Part shown: positions 46,151 through 54,228 of the stretch, one piece after another
Numbering within the stretch: the stretch's first letter is position 1
Layout: each line of letters opens with the position of its first letter
Source of the DNA: Acidobacteria bacterium OLB17
GTDB lineage: Bacteria > Acidobacteriota > Blastocatellia > Pyrinomonadales > Pyrinomonadaceae
Length of the DNA stretch: 60,159 nucleotides
Reading direction: 5' to 3'
Assembly: GCA_001567505.1 (NCBI GenBank)
Contig: LLEU01000061.1
Coordinates: 1-60,159 of the forward strand
Position numbers and translations under genes: made by a program
The notes under the pieces: model-generated
Database searches by the model: none
Told to the model about the DNA's origin: nothing
Seen by the model: only the letters and a program-made list of their open reading frames with translations

Positions 46151-46599
46151 ATGTCAGAACTAAACGATCTATATCAAGAGGTTATCCTCGAACACAACAA
46201 GAATCCGCGGAACTTTCGCGAGATCGAGTCGCCCGACCGCATCGCCGATGGCAATAATCCGCTCTGCGGCGACGCCTTCGGGTCTATGTAAAGCTCGACG
46301 GTGATACTGTAACGGATGTTTCATTCAAGGGTTCGGGCTGCGCGATCTCGAAGGCCTCCGCGTCGATGATGACGCAGTTCGTCAAAGGGAAAAGCCGCGA
46401 GGAAGCCGAGGTGATATTCGACGAATTCCATCGAATGGTCACCGGCGAGCTTGATGCCGATACGGACGAGAATCACCTCGGACGGCTCACGATATTCGCG
46501 GGCGTGCTCGAGTTTCCCGCACGCGTAAAATGCGCGTCTCTCAGTTGGCACACGCTTCACGCTGCCCTCAAGGGCGAAGATACAGTGACGACCGAATAG
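46151..46599 (+). CDS. sufU: SufU-type sulfur-transfer / scaffold protein, one apparent frameshift
   Basis: ATG 46151 gives MSELNDLYQEVILEHNKNPR, the standard SufU N-terminus. The frame breaks at about 46273 (GGCGACGCCTTCGGG): adding one C gives NPLCGDRLRVYVKLDG and a full 149-aa protein. The three zinc/active Cys positions are present: NPLCGD, GSGCAISKASASM and RVKCASLSWHTL. The insertion EEAEVIFDEFHRMVTGELDA is typical of SufU rather than IscU. SufU accepts persulfide sulfur from SufS. As sequenced, the frame would stop after about 42 codons, which is surely artefactual or a recent mutation. Confidence 0.9.
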
Positions 46600-46618
46600 G
46601 CCATTTTTGTTTTTTGCA

Positions 46619-46993
46619 ATGAAGGATATTGAAGAACGCGAGGACCTCGAAAGGCTCCTCTGGAAATTTTACGAAACGGCAATGGCTGACGAAGAGATCG
46701 GCCATCATTTCAAGGACCTGAATCTCGATAAGCACATTCCCGTTATTACGGATTTTTGGGAAAAGGTCTTGTTCGGACGGCCCGTCTATTTCAACAGTCC
46801 GCTGATCCCGCACATACACCTCCACGAGAAGGCGCCGCTCCTGCCCGAACACTTCGGCCGCTGGCTGGAGATCTTTTATTCGACGATCGATGAATTCTTT
46901 TCAGGTGAAGTGGCGGACGAGGCAAAGATGCGTTCGGCGTTTATCGCCAGAAATATGAGCAGCCGTCTGAACGGGGCATTTATGCAGGCGTGA
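46619..46993 (+). CDS. Group III truncated haemoglobin
   Basis: 124 aa from ATG 46619 (MKDIEEREDLERLLWKFYET). The helical pattern EIGHHFKDLNLDKHIPVITD, then WEKVLFGRPVYFNSPLIPHI with HIHLHEKAPLLPEHFGRWLE, matches group III truncated globins, in which the proximal His lies in HLHEKAPL or PEHFGRW and the distal site is apolar. Such globins bind O2 or NO. It follows sufU by 19 bases, which suggests co-expression with Fe-S assembly under oxidative or nitrosative stress. Confidence 0.85.
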   Translation: MKDIEEREDLERLLWKFYETAMADEEIGHHFKDLNLDKHIPVITDFWEKVLFGRPVYFNSPLIPHIHLHEKAPLLPEHFGRWLEIFYSTIDEFFSGEVADEAKMRSAFIARNMSSRLNGAFMQA

Positions 46994-47095
46994 TGTGGCG
47001 ATGTTTCTGTTCGACCGGAGAAAAGAGCCATTGGCACATATGATACGATCGTCGTGGTCAGTGCAACGGCTATTGTCCGAGCATTGACCGCTCGA

Positions 47096-47488
47096 TCAGT
47101 CGGCGAACTTCAATGTGATGCGAAAGGATGCGGACCTTGCCCCGCCGGCCTTCTTCCGTACAAAGAAGAGGTAGTCGCCGTCCTCAGGCAGCGTAAGGGT
47201 GAGCGTCCGCGAGCTCTCGAATTCGGTCTCGACCTCCGCTTCCTCCGAGAACACACGGAAATCGAACGCGCTCGGCGTCGGGTTCGTTATCGTAAGCACG
47301 GTGCCTGCTTTTGCTGCGAACACGTATTCCATCTCGCTGCCGTTCGAAAGGCGTCCGCGAACGGTCGTACCGGCGGTCGAAACAGTTATCCTGTTCGGCT
47401 CGGCCTTGCCGCCGTTCTGGGCTGCCGCACCGAGCGAAGACATAAGAATGACGATGAACGCCAAGATGGAAATGCGAATTCGTGACAT
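47096..47488 (-). CDS. Hypothetical exported beta-rich protein
   Basis: 130 aa with signal peptide ISILAFIVILMSSLGAAAQ. The mature part reads as a single beta-sandwich (TVRGRLSNGSEMEYVFAAKA, LTLTLPEDGDYLFFVRKKAG), much like pre-peptidase C-terminal (PPC) domains: the strand order and the DGDYxFxV motif fit. Function unknown. Convergent to the globin gene, with no clear terminator in the 102-base gap. Confidence 0.7.
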   Translation of the reverse strand: MSRIRISILAFIVILMSSLGAAAQNGGKAEPNRITVSTAGTTVRGRLSNGSEMEYVFAAKAGTVLTITNPTPSAFDFRVFSEEAEVETEFESSRTLTLTLPEDGDYLFFVRKKAGGARSASFRITLKFAD

Positions 47489-47534
47489 ATTATTCTCCGA
47501 TTCTTTGTTATTCTAGCAGACAACACAAAAACCT

Positions 47535-48056
47535 ATGTTCAAACTCGAACCTACAGAATATGCGCCGGCCTACGGCAACTATATCGCCCTCGTTCCGGAA
47601 GACGACATTCGCGATGCATACGCCAAACAGGCCGATGAGCTGCGTTCCGTTTTCAAGGGCCTTCCGGAAGATCGCGGCGCTTACGCCTACGACGCCGGTA
47701 AATGGACGATCAAGGAAGTGCTCAGCCATTTGATCGATTGCGAGCGCATCTTTTCGTACCGAATGCTGCGTTTTTCGCGTGGCGATGAAACGCCGCTCGC
47801 AACTTTCGATCAGGAGGACTCAGGCTATACGCTGTACTCGAACGCGAACGGGCGAAGTTTTGCAGACCTGCTCGATGAATTCGCGTACGTTCGTGCGGCT
47901 AACACGTTGATGCTCAACAATATGGACGAAGCGGCTTTGAAGCGGGTCGGCGTCGCGAGCGGAAATCCCATTTCGGTGCGGGCTCTTGCACGCATCTGCG
48001 TCGGGCATGTGCGGCATCACGTGAACGTGCTGAAGGATCGCTATCTTGCAGGCTAG
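47535..48056 (+). CDS. DinB-family protein
   Basis: 173 aa four-helix-bundle protein. Likely metal ligands are His in KEVLSHLIDCERIFSYRMLR and the paired His in VGHVRHHVNVLKDRYL; the first-helix Trp motif KWTIKEV is also typical. The DinB/YfiT superfamily includes thiol-dependent transferases (mycothiol, bacillithiol or glutathione); the particular thiol here is unknown. Overlaps the next gene by 11 bases. Confidence 0.85.
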   Translation: MFKLEPTEYAPAYGNYIALVPEDDIRDAYAKQADELRSVFKGLPEDRGAYAYDAGKWTIKEVLSHLIDCERIFSYRMLRFSRGDETPLATFDQEDSGYTLYSNANGRSFADLLDEFAYVRAANTLMLNNMDEAALKRVGVASGNPISVRALARICVGHVRHHVNVLKDRYLAG

Positions 48057-49215
48057 GCGTTTTGATGCGGTCGTTGTCGGCGGCGGTGCGGCGGGCCTTT
48101 TCTGTGCGATCGAGGCCGGGAAACGCGGCCGGCGCGTCGCCGTTCTCGAACGCAGCGGCCAGCTCGGGCGAAAGATCTTGATCTCCGGCGGCGGACGCTG
48201 CAACTTTACTAATCTCGACGTGGGAAGCGAGAATTTTATCTCGCAAAATCCGCATTTCGCCAAGTCAGCCCTAGCGAGATTTACGCCTGCGGACTTCATC
48301 AGCCTTGTGAAGAGGCACCGAATTCCGTTTGTCGAGAAAAAGCATGGCCAGCTCTTTTGTCGCGAATCTTCGCGGGCGATCGTCGAGATGCTCGCGGCCG
48401 AGGCGAAGGCGGCGAAGGTCGAGGTCTTTGCAAATTCGCGGATCGGTTCGGTTGAGCAGCACGACGGGCATTTTGTCCTAAGCACGGACGGTGTCGCCTT
48501 CGAGACGGAAAACCTCGTGATCGCTTCCGGCGGCCTTTCGTTCCCGAAGGTCGGGGCGACCGGCTTCGGTTATGACGTTGCACGACAATTCGGCCACGCG
48601 ATCGTCACGACGCGGCCTTCGCTCGTCGCGTTGAGGCTAAAGGGGAAGGCGTTCCCGGAGCTTGCGGGCGTTTCCGTTGATGCGGAAGTGCGATGCGGCG
48701 GACGCTCTTTCCGCGAGAATATTCTCTTCACGCATCGAGGGCTGTCCGGCCCCGCGATCCTGCAGATCTCGAACTATTGGTCGCCCGAGAAGCCAGTTTC
48801 GATCGACCTGATGCCGGACGTCGATCTTTGCGCTCTTTTTGAGCAGAATTCCGAGTCTCCGCGGCAGGCCGCAAGCTTACTTTCCGAGCACGTCTCAAAA
48901 CGCGTCATTGACGCCTTTCCTGGGGCACGGACGGCCAAGAAACGTGTTGCGGAACTTGACGCACAGGCAAGGCTGGCCGTCGATGCCAAACTAAAGCATT
49001 GGAATGCCCTCTTTGACGCGACCGAGGGCTGGGACCGCGCCGAAGTTACGCTCGGCGGTGTTTCGACCGACGAGCTTGATTCGCGTACGATGCAGTCAAA
49101 ACTCGTTTCCGGGCTATATTTTATCGGCGAGGTCGTCGATGTAACAGGCTGGCTCGGCGGCTATAATTTTCAGTGGGCGTGGGCTTCAGGCGCCGCAGCC
49201 GGGCGGGCGATCTAA
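48046..49215 (+). CDS. NAD(P)/FAD-dependent oxidoreductase, HI0933/BaiN family
   Basis: 389 aa from TTG 48046. The FAD dinucleotide motif VVVGGGAAGLFCAIEAGKRG is followed by the family signature GRKILISGGGRCNFTN. NLVIASGGLSFPKVGATGFG and the C-terminal GEVVDVTGWLGGYNFQWAWA bind flavin. Members are flavoproteins of uncertain physiological reaction (BaiN reduces bile acid enones). Translation is probably coupled to the DinB gene, whose end it overlaps. A terminator follows. Confidence 0.9.
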   Translation: MQARRFDAVVVGGGAAGLFCAIEAGKRGRRVAVLERSGQLGRKILISGGGRCNFTNLDVGSENFISQNPHFAKSALARFTPADFISLVKRHRIPFVEKKHGQLFCRESSRAIVEMLAAEAKAAKVEVFANSRIGSVEQHDGHFVLSTDGVAFETENLVIASGGLSFPKVGATGFGYDVARQFGHAIVTTRPSLVALRLKGKAFPELAGVSVDAEVRCGGRSFRENILFTHRGLSGPAILQISNYWSPEKPVSIDLMPDVDLCALFEQNSESPRQAASLLSEHVSKRVIDAFPGARTAKKRVAELDAQARLAVDAKLKHWNALFDATEGWDRAEVTLGGVSTDELDSRTMQSKLVSGLYFIGEVVDVTGWLGGYNFQWAWASGAAAGRAI

Positions 49216-49232
49216 AAGCGTAGGCGCAAAAC

Positions 49233-49268
49233 GAGGGAGACGTCTCCCACACCGCCTCCCTCTTTTTT
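49233..49268 (+). terminator. Rho-independent terminator
   Basis: GAGGGAG (49233-49239) pairs with CTCCCTC (49256-49262), enclosing GGGAGACGTCTCCC-like inner symmetry, followed by TTTTTT. It ends the DinB-flavoprotein transcript. The remaining gap to 49409 holds no gene that I can see. Confidence 0.75.
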
Positions 49269-49409
49269 CGCATTCCCGTACGTGGAGCACGTTCGTGCGA
49301 AAAACCTTGTCGTTGGCTTGTAAAGCGGCCCTCTCAACGAGATCTCCGGAGAAGGCCAGAGGGAGCAACGCAAATCTGTTTACGCTGACTGTAGATAGAG
49401 TTTACATAA

Positions 49410-50294
49410 TCAGCGTTCCTTGTCAACAGGCTTTTTGTGCCCCTTATTTGAGGCGGTTTCGCGAAAATCCTCAATATTCATCCCGAAGGTCTCCTGAACA
49501 TAGGCCTTTGCGGCGGTGTTGACGGTCCGAAGGCTTTGCAGGCGGCGATTCGCCCGCATAATGTGGACGGCGGTCCTGGCGGCGATCTGGGCGATCATAT
49601 CGCGGCCTTCTTCGCGTTCGGCCTTTGCCTTGAGGAAAAGGGCATATGTTTCGGATGCACGGGCGGAACGGCCTTCTTCTGCAAGCTCGGTGAAGCGGGC
49701 CTTCACCTGGGCGATCTGCCGGATGACGCGCACCAGCCGATCGCCGAACGAATCGCCGGGGACAAGCGCCGGCGAGTGCCGCAGGTCGTCGGCCAGACGG
49801 TCGAGCTTTTCCTGGTCGCCGCTCGAATAGGCCTTGTTGAGTTCGGCCATCAGCATATGCCGGCGTTCCTTTTCCTCGGAATCGACGGCAAGGTCGGGGT
49901 GGATCGTCCGGGCGAGATCGTGATACGCCTTCTTGGCTTCGGCGGTCGGCTTCCAGTCGCCCTTCTCGGCGGCTTCGGCAGCGGCGGCCCGGGCGGCGGA
50001 TTCCTCGGCCTTGCGACGCAGCTCCTCGACGCGTTTCTTGATCTCCTCGTCGTCAGGGACGAGCTTTAGTTCCTCTTCGGCGATCGCGGCCTCGATCTCG
50101 TCGATCTCAGCGTAAAGGCGGCCGACCTGCATCGAGTATTGAGCTTCGAAACGCTCAAGTTCGCCGCGAAGATCGGCCATATCTTCCTCTTTGAAAGCGA
50201 GGCGATCCTTCAGGCGTTCGAGGACGCGCTCTTTCTTCTTGAGCTCGATCTCCTCGGGGGAGAGTTGGCGTGATAGCGAAAGTTCTGCCGACAT
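49410..50294 (-). CDS. Coiled-coil protein with a J-domain-like segment
   Basis: 294 aa, highly charged, no signal peptide. Residues about 15-115 are a long coiled coil (EIELKKKERVLERLKDRLAF, EIEAAIAEEELKLVPDDEEI). Residues about 118-165 (AKKAYHDLARTIHPDLAVDS then EKERRHMLMAELNKAYSSGD) resemble a J domain: helix II, the HPD triad in the right loop, and helix III. A second helical, basic part follows. A DnaJ-like co-chaperone or DnaK-recruiting adaptor is the best guess. Confidence 0.65.
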   Translation of the reverse strand: MSAELSLSRQLSPEEIELKKKERVLERLKDRLAFKEEDMADLRGELERFEAQYSMQVGRLYAEIDEIEAAIAEEELKLVPDDEEIKKRVEELRRKAEESAARAAAAEAAEKGDWKPTAEAKKAYHDLARTIHPDLAVDSEEKERRHMLMAELNKAYSSGDQEKLDRLADDLRHSPALVPGDSFGDRLVRVIRQIAQVKARFTELAEEGRSARASETYALFLKAKAEREEGRDMIAQIAARTAVHIMRANRRLQSLRTVNTAAKAYVQETFGMNIEDFRETASNKGHKKPVDKER

Positions 50295-50315
50295 TTACTT
50301 GAAGAGAATGATATG

Positions 50316-50360
50316 AAAAAAAGAATGGCACGGACAAGTTGCAGAGCAGATCCGTGCCAT
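50316..50360 (-). terminator. Rho-independent terminator of the M28 peptidase gene
   Basis: ATGGCACGGA (50325-50334) and TCCGTGCCAT (50351-50360) form a perfect ten-base stem; on the minus strand it is followed by TCTTTTTTTC. Confidence 0.85.
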
Positions 50361-50392
50361 TCGGTAGTTAAAGGTGCCGTGCCTTGCGAGGC

Positions 50393-52471
50393 TTACGGCA
50401 CATAGGTCGAGGGAAGCGGCTTATCGCCCGGCAGCCCGAACGAAACTGCGGCGAATCCGGCGGTCGAACGCAGCAGATACCAAGTTCCGTCGCGATAAAC
50501 GCCCGCGTCCGCTTTACCGTCGCCGTCGTAGTCGCCCGCGGCGGGAACATCGGCCGCAAGCCCGAATTGGAAAGCAGTAAAGCCCGCGGTCGAACGTTGG
50601 AGGTACCAAATGCCGTCGCGATAGACCGCAAGATCGGTCTTGCCGTCGCCGTCGTAATCGGCAGGCACGGGTTTATCGGTCGAGATGCCGAACTGCCGAG
50701 CCGAGAAGCCGCTCGTCGATCCGAGGACGTACCAAGTACCCGACGAGGGCCTGAAGACCGCAAGATCGGCCTTTCCGTCACCGTCGTAATCGCTTGCGGC
50801 GGCAATATCATCCGCGAGGCCGAATTGAGCCGCGTAGAACTGCGAACCGTTGCTCTTTAGCACGTACCAAGTGCCGACGCGATAGACGGCCTTGTCGGCC
50901 TTGCCGTCGCCGTCAAAATCCTTCGGCTGCGGCTTGTCACCAGCGAGGCCGAAGCTCGTGATATTCACGGTGCTTGTCGCACTGAGCATCGAATACCAGA
51001 TCCCGTCGCGATAGACGGCAATATCGGCCTTGCTGTCGCCGTCGTAATCCGCGGGAACAGGTGCATCGGTCGAGATTCCGAATTGGCTCGCCTGGAAGCC
51101 TGCCTGCGACCTTTGGAGATACCAAACCGTATTCGACGGACGGAAAACGGAGATGTCCGTCTTGCCGTCGCCGTCAAAGTCAGCGAATTTCTCACCCGGC
51201 GAAGCCTGCGGCACGAGTGTGCCTTTAGCAAGCTCTGCCATATACGAGGCAGCCAGCTTCGAGAATTTGAGCGCGTGATTCCCGGTCGGATCGCTGTTTG
51301 CGAGCGTGTCGTTCGCGGTGTGGATGAATGGGTTATCCGAGCCCATCGGAGCTTCGAATGGGAAGGAAGCGGCATATCCGCGTGAGTCCCAAGATGCGTG
51401 GTCCGAGCACGAATATCCGCATTGCGTATCAGAAACTACCAAGCTCGGCTGATAGGTGGCCGCGAGGTTCCGCACGAACTGATTCTGATCGGCGTTAGTG
51501 TGATCGGTGATCATCGCGATGTCGGTCGAAGGAGCCTTGTAGTTCGTCATATCGAGCTGGAGAACTCCGACGACATTCACACCCGTATTCTGATACGAAG
51601 TGGCGATCGCCTTTGAACCGAGAAGGCCTCCTTCTTCTGCAGCGTAGGCCATAAATTTTACCGTCTTTGCCGGATGGTAGTTGTTCGCCATCGCCGAGCG
51701 GATCACCTCGGTCAGCGATGCAATGCCCGAAGCATCGTCGTCAGCACCGGGGGCGACAAGGGTTTGGCAGGTCGTACTCGGCGAGCAACCAAGTCGGGTC
51801 GAATCCTGGTGCGCACCCAAGATGACGACCTCCAGCGGACTAGTCGTGCCCTGGATCGTCATAATGATCGAGGGCTGGGCCCAGGTGTGATTAAAATACT
51901 CGACGGTGACGTCGCTGCGTCCGGCCGCGAGGGCTGTCCAGGTGTCCTTGATCCAGAACGCCGAATCAACGCCCGTCGGCGAGTTGTAATATCGCGTCGT
52001 AAACGACGACAAAGACGTGATCGTCGATACGATATTCGAGGCCGTAAGACTGCTGATCAGCGGCTGCACGGTCGCTGCATTGTCGATGGTATATTGTCCC
52101 GTGACGGCTGGCGTCCTGGGTGAGGTAACGCGGTCGATAGTGTCGAGAGCGTCCTGCTCGTCCGTGTGTCCCATAAAGCCTGCACATTTATGCAGGGCCT
52201 TGTGTGCGTGTTCAGAGATGAGCGAGATCTCCTCATCGGTCACACGAAGAACGGCGATGCCGTTCTTTACCGTCACGATCTCAGGCGAGAGGAAGCGGCC
52301 GTCCATTGCGGCAAATACCTGCATCGTCTTCAGCTCGTTGACATCGACCGTGATCCAGGAAAGATGCGGGGTCGCTGCCGCAGCTTTGGTTCGCTCCGAT
52401 ATCACGGTTCCGAGGACTCCGACGACGGCCACAGCGATCGCCAATAACAAAATGGTTCTATTCTTGAACAT
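50393..52471 (-). CDS. Secreted M28-family metallopeptidase with six FG-GAP/VCBS-type repeats
   Basis: About 692 aa from ATG 52471. The N-terminal signal/anchor is TILLLAIAVAVVGVLGTVIS, then a propeptide-like region. The M28 domain (about 200-430) shows all five zinc ligands: His in LGAHQDSTR, Asp in GADDDASGI, Glu-Glu in AYAAEEGGLLG, Asp in LQLDMTNY and His in CSDHASWDSRG, as in bacterial leucyl aminopeptidases. The C-terminus (about 440-692) is six repeats of about 43 residues, each opening with D(F/Y)DGDGK(T/A)D. These form calcium-binding blades of a beta-propeller-like module. It is extracellular or cell-surface, cleaving N-terminal residues of peptides. Confidence 0.9.
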   Translation of the reverse strand: MFKNRTILLLAIAVAVVGVLGTVISERTKAAAATPHLSWITVDVNELKTMQVFAAMDGRFLSPEIVTVKNGIAVLRVTDEEISLISEHAHKALHKCAGFMGHTDEQDALDTIDRVTSPRTPAVTGQYTIDNAATVQPLISSLTASNIVSTITSLSSFTTRYYNSPTGVDSAFWIKDTWTALAAGRSDVTVEYFNHTWAQPSIIMTIQGTTSPLEVVILGAHQDSTRLGCSPSTTCQTLVAPGADDDASGIASLTEVIRSAMANNYHPAKTVKFMAYAAEEGGLLGSKAIATSYQNTGVNVVGVLQLDMTNYKAPSTDIAMITDHTNADQNQFVRNLAATYQPSLVVSDTQCGYSCSDHASWDSRGYAASFPFEAPMGSDNPFIHTANDTLANSDPTGNHALKFSKLAASYMAELAKGTLVPQASPGEKFADFDGDGKTDISVFRPSNTVWYLQRSQAGFQASQFGISTDAPVPADYDGDSKADIAVYRDGIWYSMLSATSTVNITSFGLAGDKPQPKDFDGDGKADKAVYRVGTWYVLKSNGSQFYAAQFGLADDIAAASDYDGDGKADLAVFRPSSGTWYVLGSTSGFSARQFGISTDKPVPADYDGDGKTDLAVYRDGIWYLQRSTAGFTAFQFGLAADVPAAGDYDGDGKADAGVYRDGTWYLLRSTAGFAAVSFGLPGDKPLPSTYVP
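50400..51190 (-). repeat. Tandem coding repeat, six units of about 125-132 bases
   Basis: Recurring CTTGCCGTCGCCGTC(G/A)-like cores on the plus strand at about 50520, 50645, 50775, 50905, 51030 and 51165 encode the DGDGK loops of the M28 peptidase C-terminus. The units are divergent at the DNA level between cores, so they are old protein repeats and not a recent array. Confidence 0.8.
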
Positions 52472-52758
52472 AGGGTCGAGTTCTATCCTTGGACACAAAC
52501 CCGTAGAACAACGCAGGTCGGGCGGGCAGGTTTACGGAAAAGTACGTATGAACGTAGGTCTAAGATCTAATTATTGCCTTGGATCGCCACCTTTTAGGTG
52601 GGAACTAACCGCTTTAAGGGATCCTCAGAGCTAAATAGTCAGGCCTTGAAAATTATGTCAGGCTTCGCCCTTAACTTCAATCTAAAACGGCAATAAATAG
52701 TACGGGTGATTTAGATGCAAGAAACCGGAAAAACGTGGTCTTGTCTCAATTTTAAGGG
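52472..52758. other. Intergenic region without recognised gene
   Basis: This 287-base gap should hold the M28 peptidase promoter on the minus strand and the end of the TonB-domain transcript region. It is AT-rich around 52640-52745. No clear hairpin terminator, promoter pair or small ORF with a good start was seen. Confidence 0.4.
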
Positions 52759-54090
52759 CTAAAGCGAAAAGTTGAAGGTGACGAAGCCGACCGCCTTGAC
52801 CGGCTGGCCGTTGCGTTCAAAGGGCTTGAATCTCCATTTTCGGATGGCATCCTTTGCCGCTCCCTGCAGGAGCGACGGGCCGCTCGTCTTCTCGATCGAG
52901 GCGACCTCGCCATCTTCATCGACGATCACATCGACACGAACGACGCCCTGAGCGTGTGCGGTACGCGCAAATGAAGGGTAGATCGGGGCAGGGCGATTCG
53001 TTGCATAGTCCGTAAGCGCACCGACACTTAACGGGCCGGTCTCAACCGGAGGTTCAGCCTTTGGAGCAGGTTCGGCGGGTTCGTTCTTCTCAGAGGACTT
53101 AGCGGCGGCCTGGTCTCTCTTAGCTTCGGGTGAAGGCTTTGCAACGGGTTTCGCGGGCGGAGGTGCGGCTGCTGAGGTTTCGGCCTGACGCGGACGCGAG
53201 CCGACAACGATCGGATCGGATGCGGGGCGAACAGCCTCAAGCGAGATCGGCGCGGACGAGGCTGCTGCAGACGCAGGAGCGGCAGAAGCCGCTGTCGGTG
53301 CCGTTTTCTCAGGAACAGGTTGATTTTCGGCGACAGTCGTCGAAGGCACGCCGCTAATGGCGCTGATCACGACGGAACGCGAATTCGCGATGTCCTCGCG
53401 GGCATCCGCGACCTCGTCACGCCAACGTCGGGAATCATATTCATCCCGTGCGAGCATACTGCGCGAGTTCGTGGCCTCTTCAAGAAGAGCCATAGCATCG
53501 CCTGCTTTTTTCGGGTCCGCGCCCATTTCCTTCGCTTCAGCGATAACGACCTCGAGCGTCTCGCGCATTTTTTCGAGGTCGTTCACGGCCTCGAGCGGTA
53601 GAGTGCGGTCGGTGACGCTTAAGCCGAGCATTTGATAGCGTTCCAGGCGATTACGAGCACCTTTTACGATCTGGCCGGCGACGGCGAGGTAGTTCGCATT
53701 TGCACCGGGCTTTGTCGTCTTTTGCTCGCGATAGAATTCCCTCAGAAGGTCTTGAGCTCGTTTGTAATCGCCCTGCTCGAGGTAGCTGTTCATCAACAGA
53801 ACGTTCACGCCCGAAAGTATCGCCGGGTCGGCAGATTCGCGTCGTACATTCTCAAGCTCGTATGTTGCCGCACTGTAATTGCGAACGGCGATGAAGGCCT
53901 TTGCTTTGGAAATACGTGCACGGAGAAGGTCGCCGGATGTTACGGCAGGCGTCGGCGGAGCAGTTTGTTCGGGAACTTGCGACGCAGGCGAACTTTGGGG
54001 CGTCGCGGGGACCTGAGCGGTCGCTGCGGCGGCGAACGAGCCGCAGATCAAAAGCGATGTTACAAAAATCAGTCTGACGTTCAACGGCAT
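52759..54090 (-). CDS. TonB C-terminal-domain protein with helical repeat N-terminus
   Basis: 443 aa with signal peptide (LIFVTSLLICGSFAAAATA). Residues about 50-240 are helical with TPR-like features (ARISKAKAFIAVRNYSAATY, NSYLEQGDYKRAQDLLREFY). A Pro/Ala/Lys-rich spacer (about 255-350) is followed by a TonB C-terminal domain: PIYPSFARTAHAQGVVRVDV...IEKTSGPSLLQGAAKDAIRKWRF. There is a cleavable signal peptide rather than the usual TonB membrane anchor, so it may be a periplasmic or peptidoglycan-associated TonB-like protein. No ExbB/ExbD or receptor gene is adjacent. Confidence 0.8.
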   Translation of the reverse strand: MPLNVRLIFVTSLLICGSFAAAATAQVPATPQSSPASQVPEQTAPPTPAVTSGDLLRARISKAKAFIAVRNYSAATYELENVRRESADPAILSGVNVLLMNSYLEQGDYKRAQDLLREFYREQKTTKPGANANYLAVAGQIVKGARNRLERYQMLGLSVTDRTLPLEAVNDLEKMRETLEVVIAEAKEMGADPKKAGDAMALLEEATNSRSMLARDEYDSRRWRDEVADAREDIANSRSVVISAISGVPSTTVAENQPVPEKTAPTAASAAPASAAASSAPISLEAVRPASDPIVVGSRPRQAETSAAAPPPAKPVAKPSPEAKRDQAAAKSSEKNEPAEPAPKAEPPVETGPLSVGALTDYATNRPAPIYPSFARTAHAQGVVRVDVIVDEDGEVASIEKTSGPSLLQGAAKDAIRKWRFKPFERNGQPVKAVGFVTFNFSL

Positions 54091-54228
54091 CCTTTCTCCT
54101 TTTGACGAGGCGATCTCCGTAAAGGGCCAGAGCCGACAAACCTTGCTGACTCACGCTGAGCGACCCGAGAAAATCTTAAAAAACGCAAATAAAAGGCGTG
54201 ATCTTACCACTCCTTAAGTGCCCGCCGA

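Noticed and set aside
46151..46290. A genuine truncated SufU with a separate downstream protein
   Set aside because: The two halves hold the three conserved Cys motifs in order, and a one-base repair restores the usual length; loss of SufU in an otherwise intact suf operon is unlikely.
49310..49360. Inverted repeat CCCTCT...AGAGGG after the flavoprotein
   Set aside because: Short arms and a long loop without a T-run; the nearby hairpin at 49233-49268 already explains termination.
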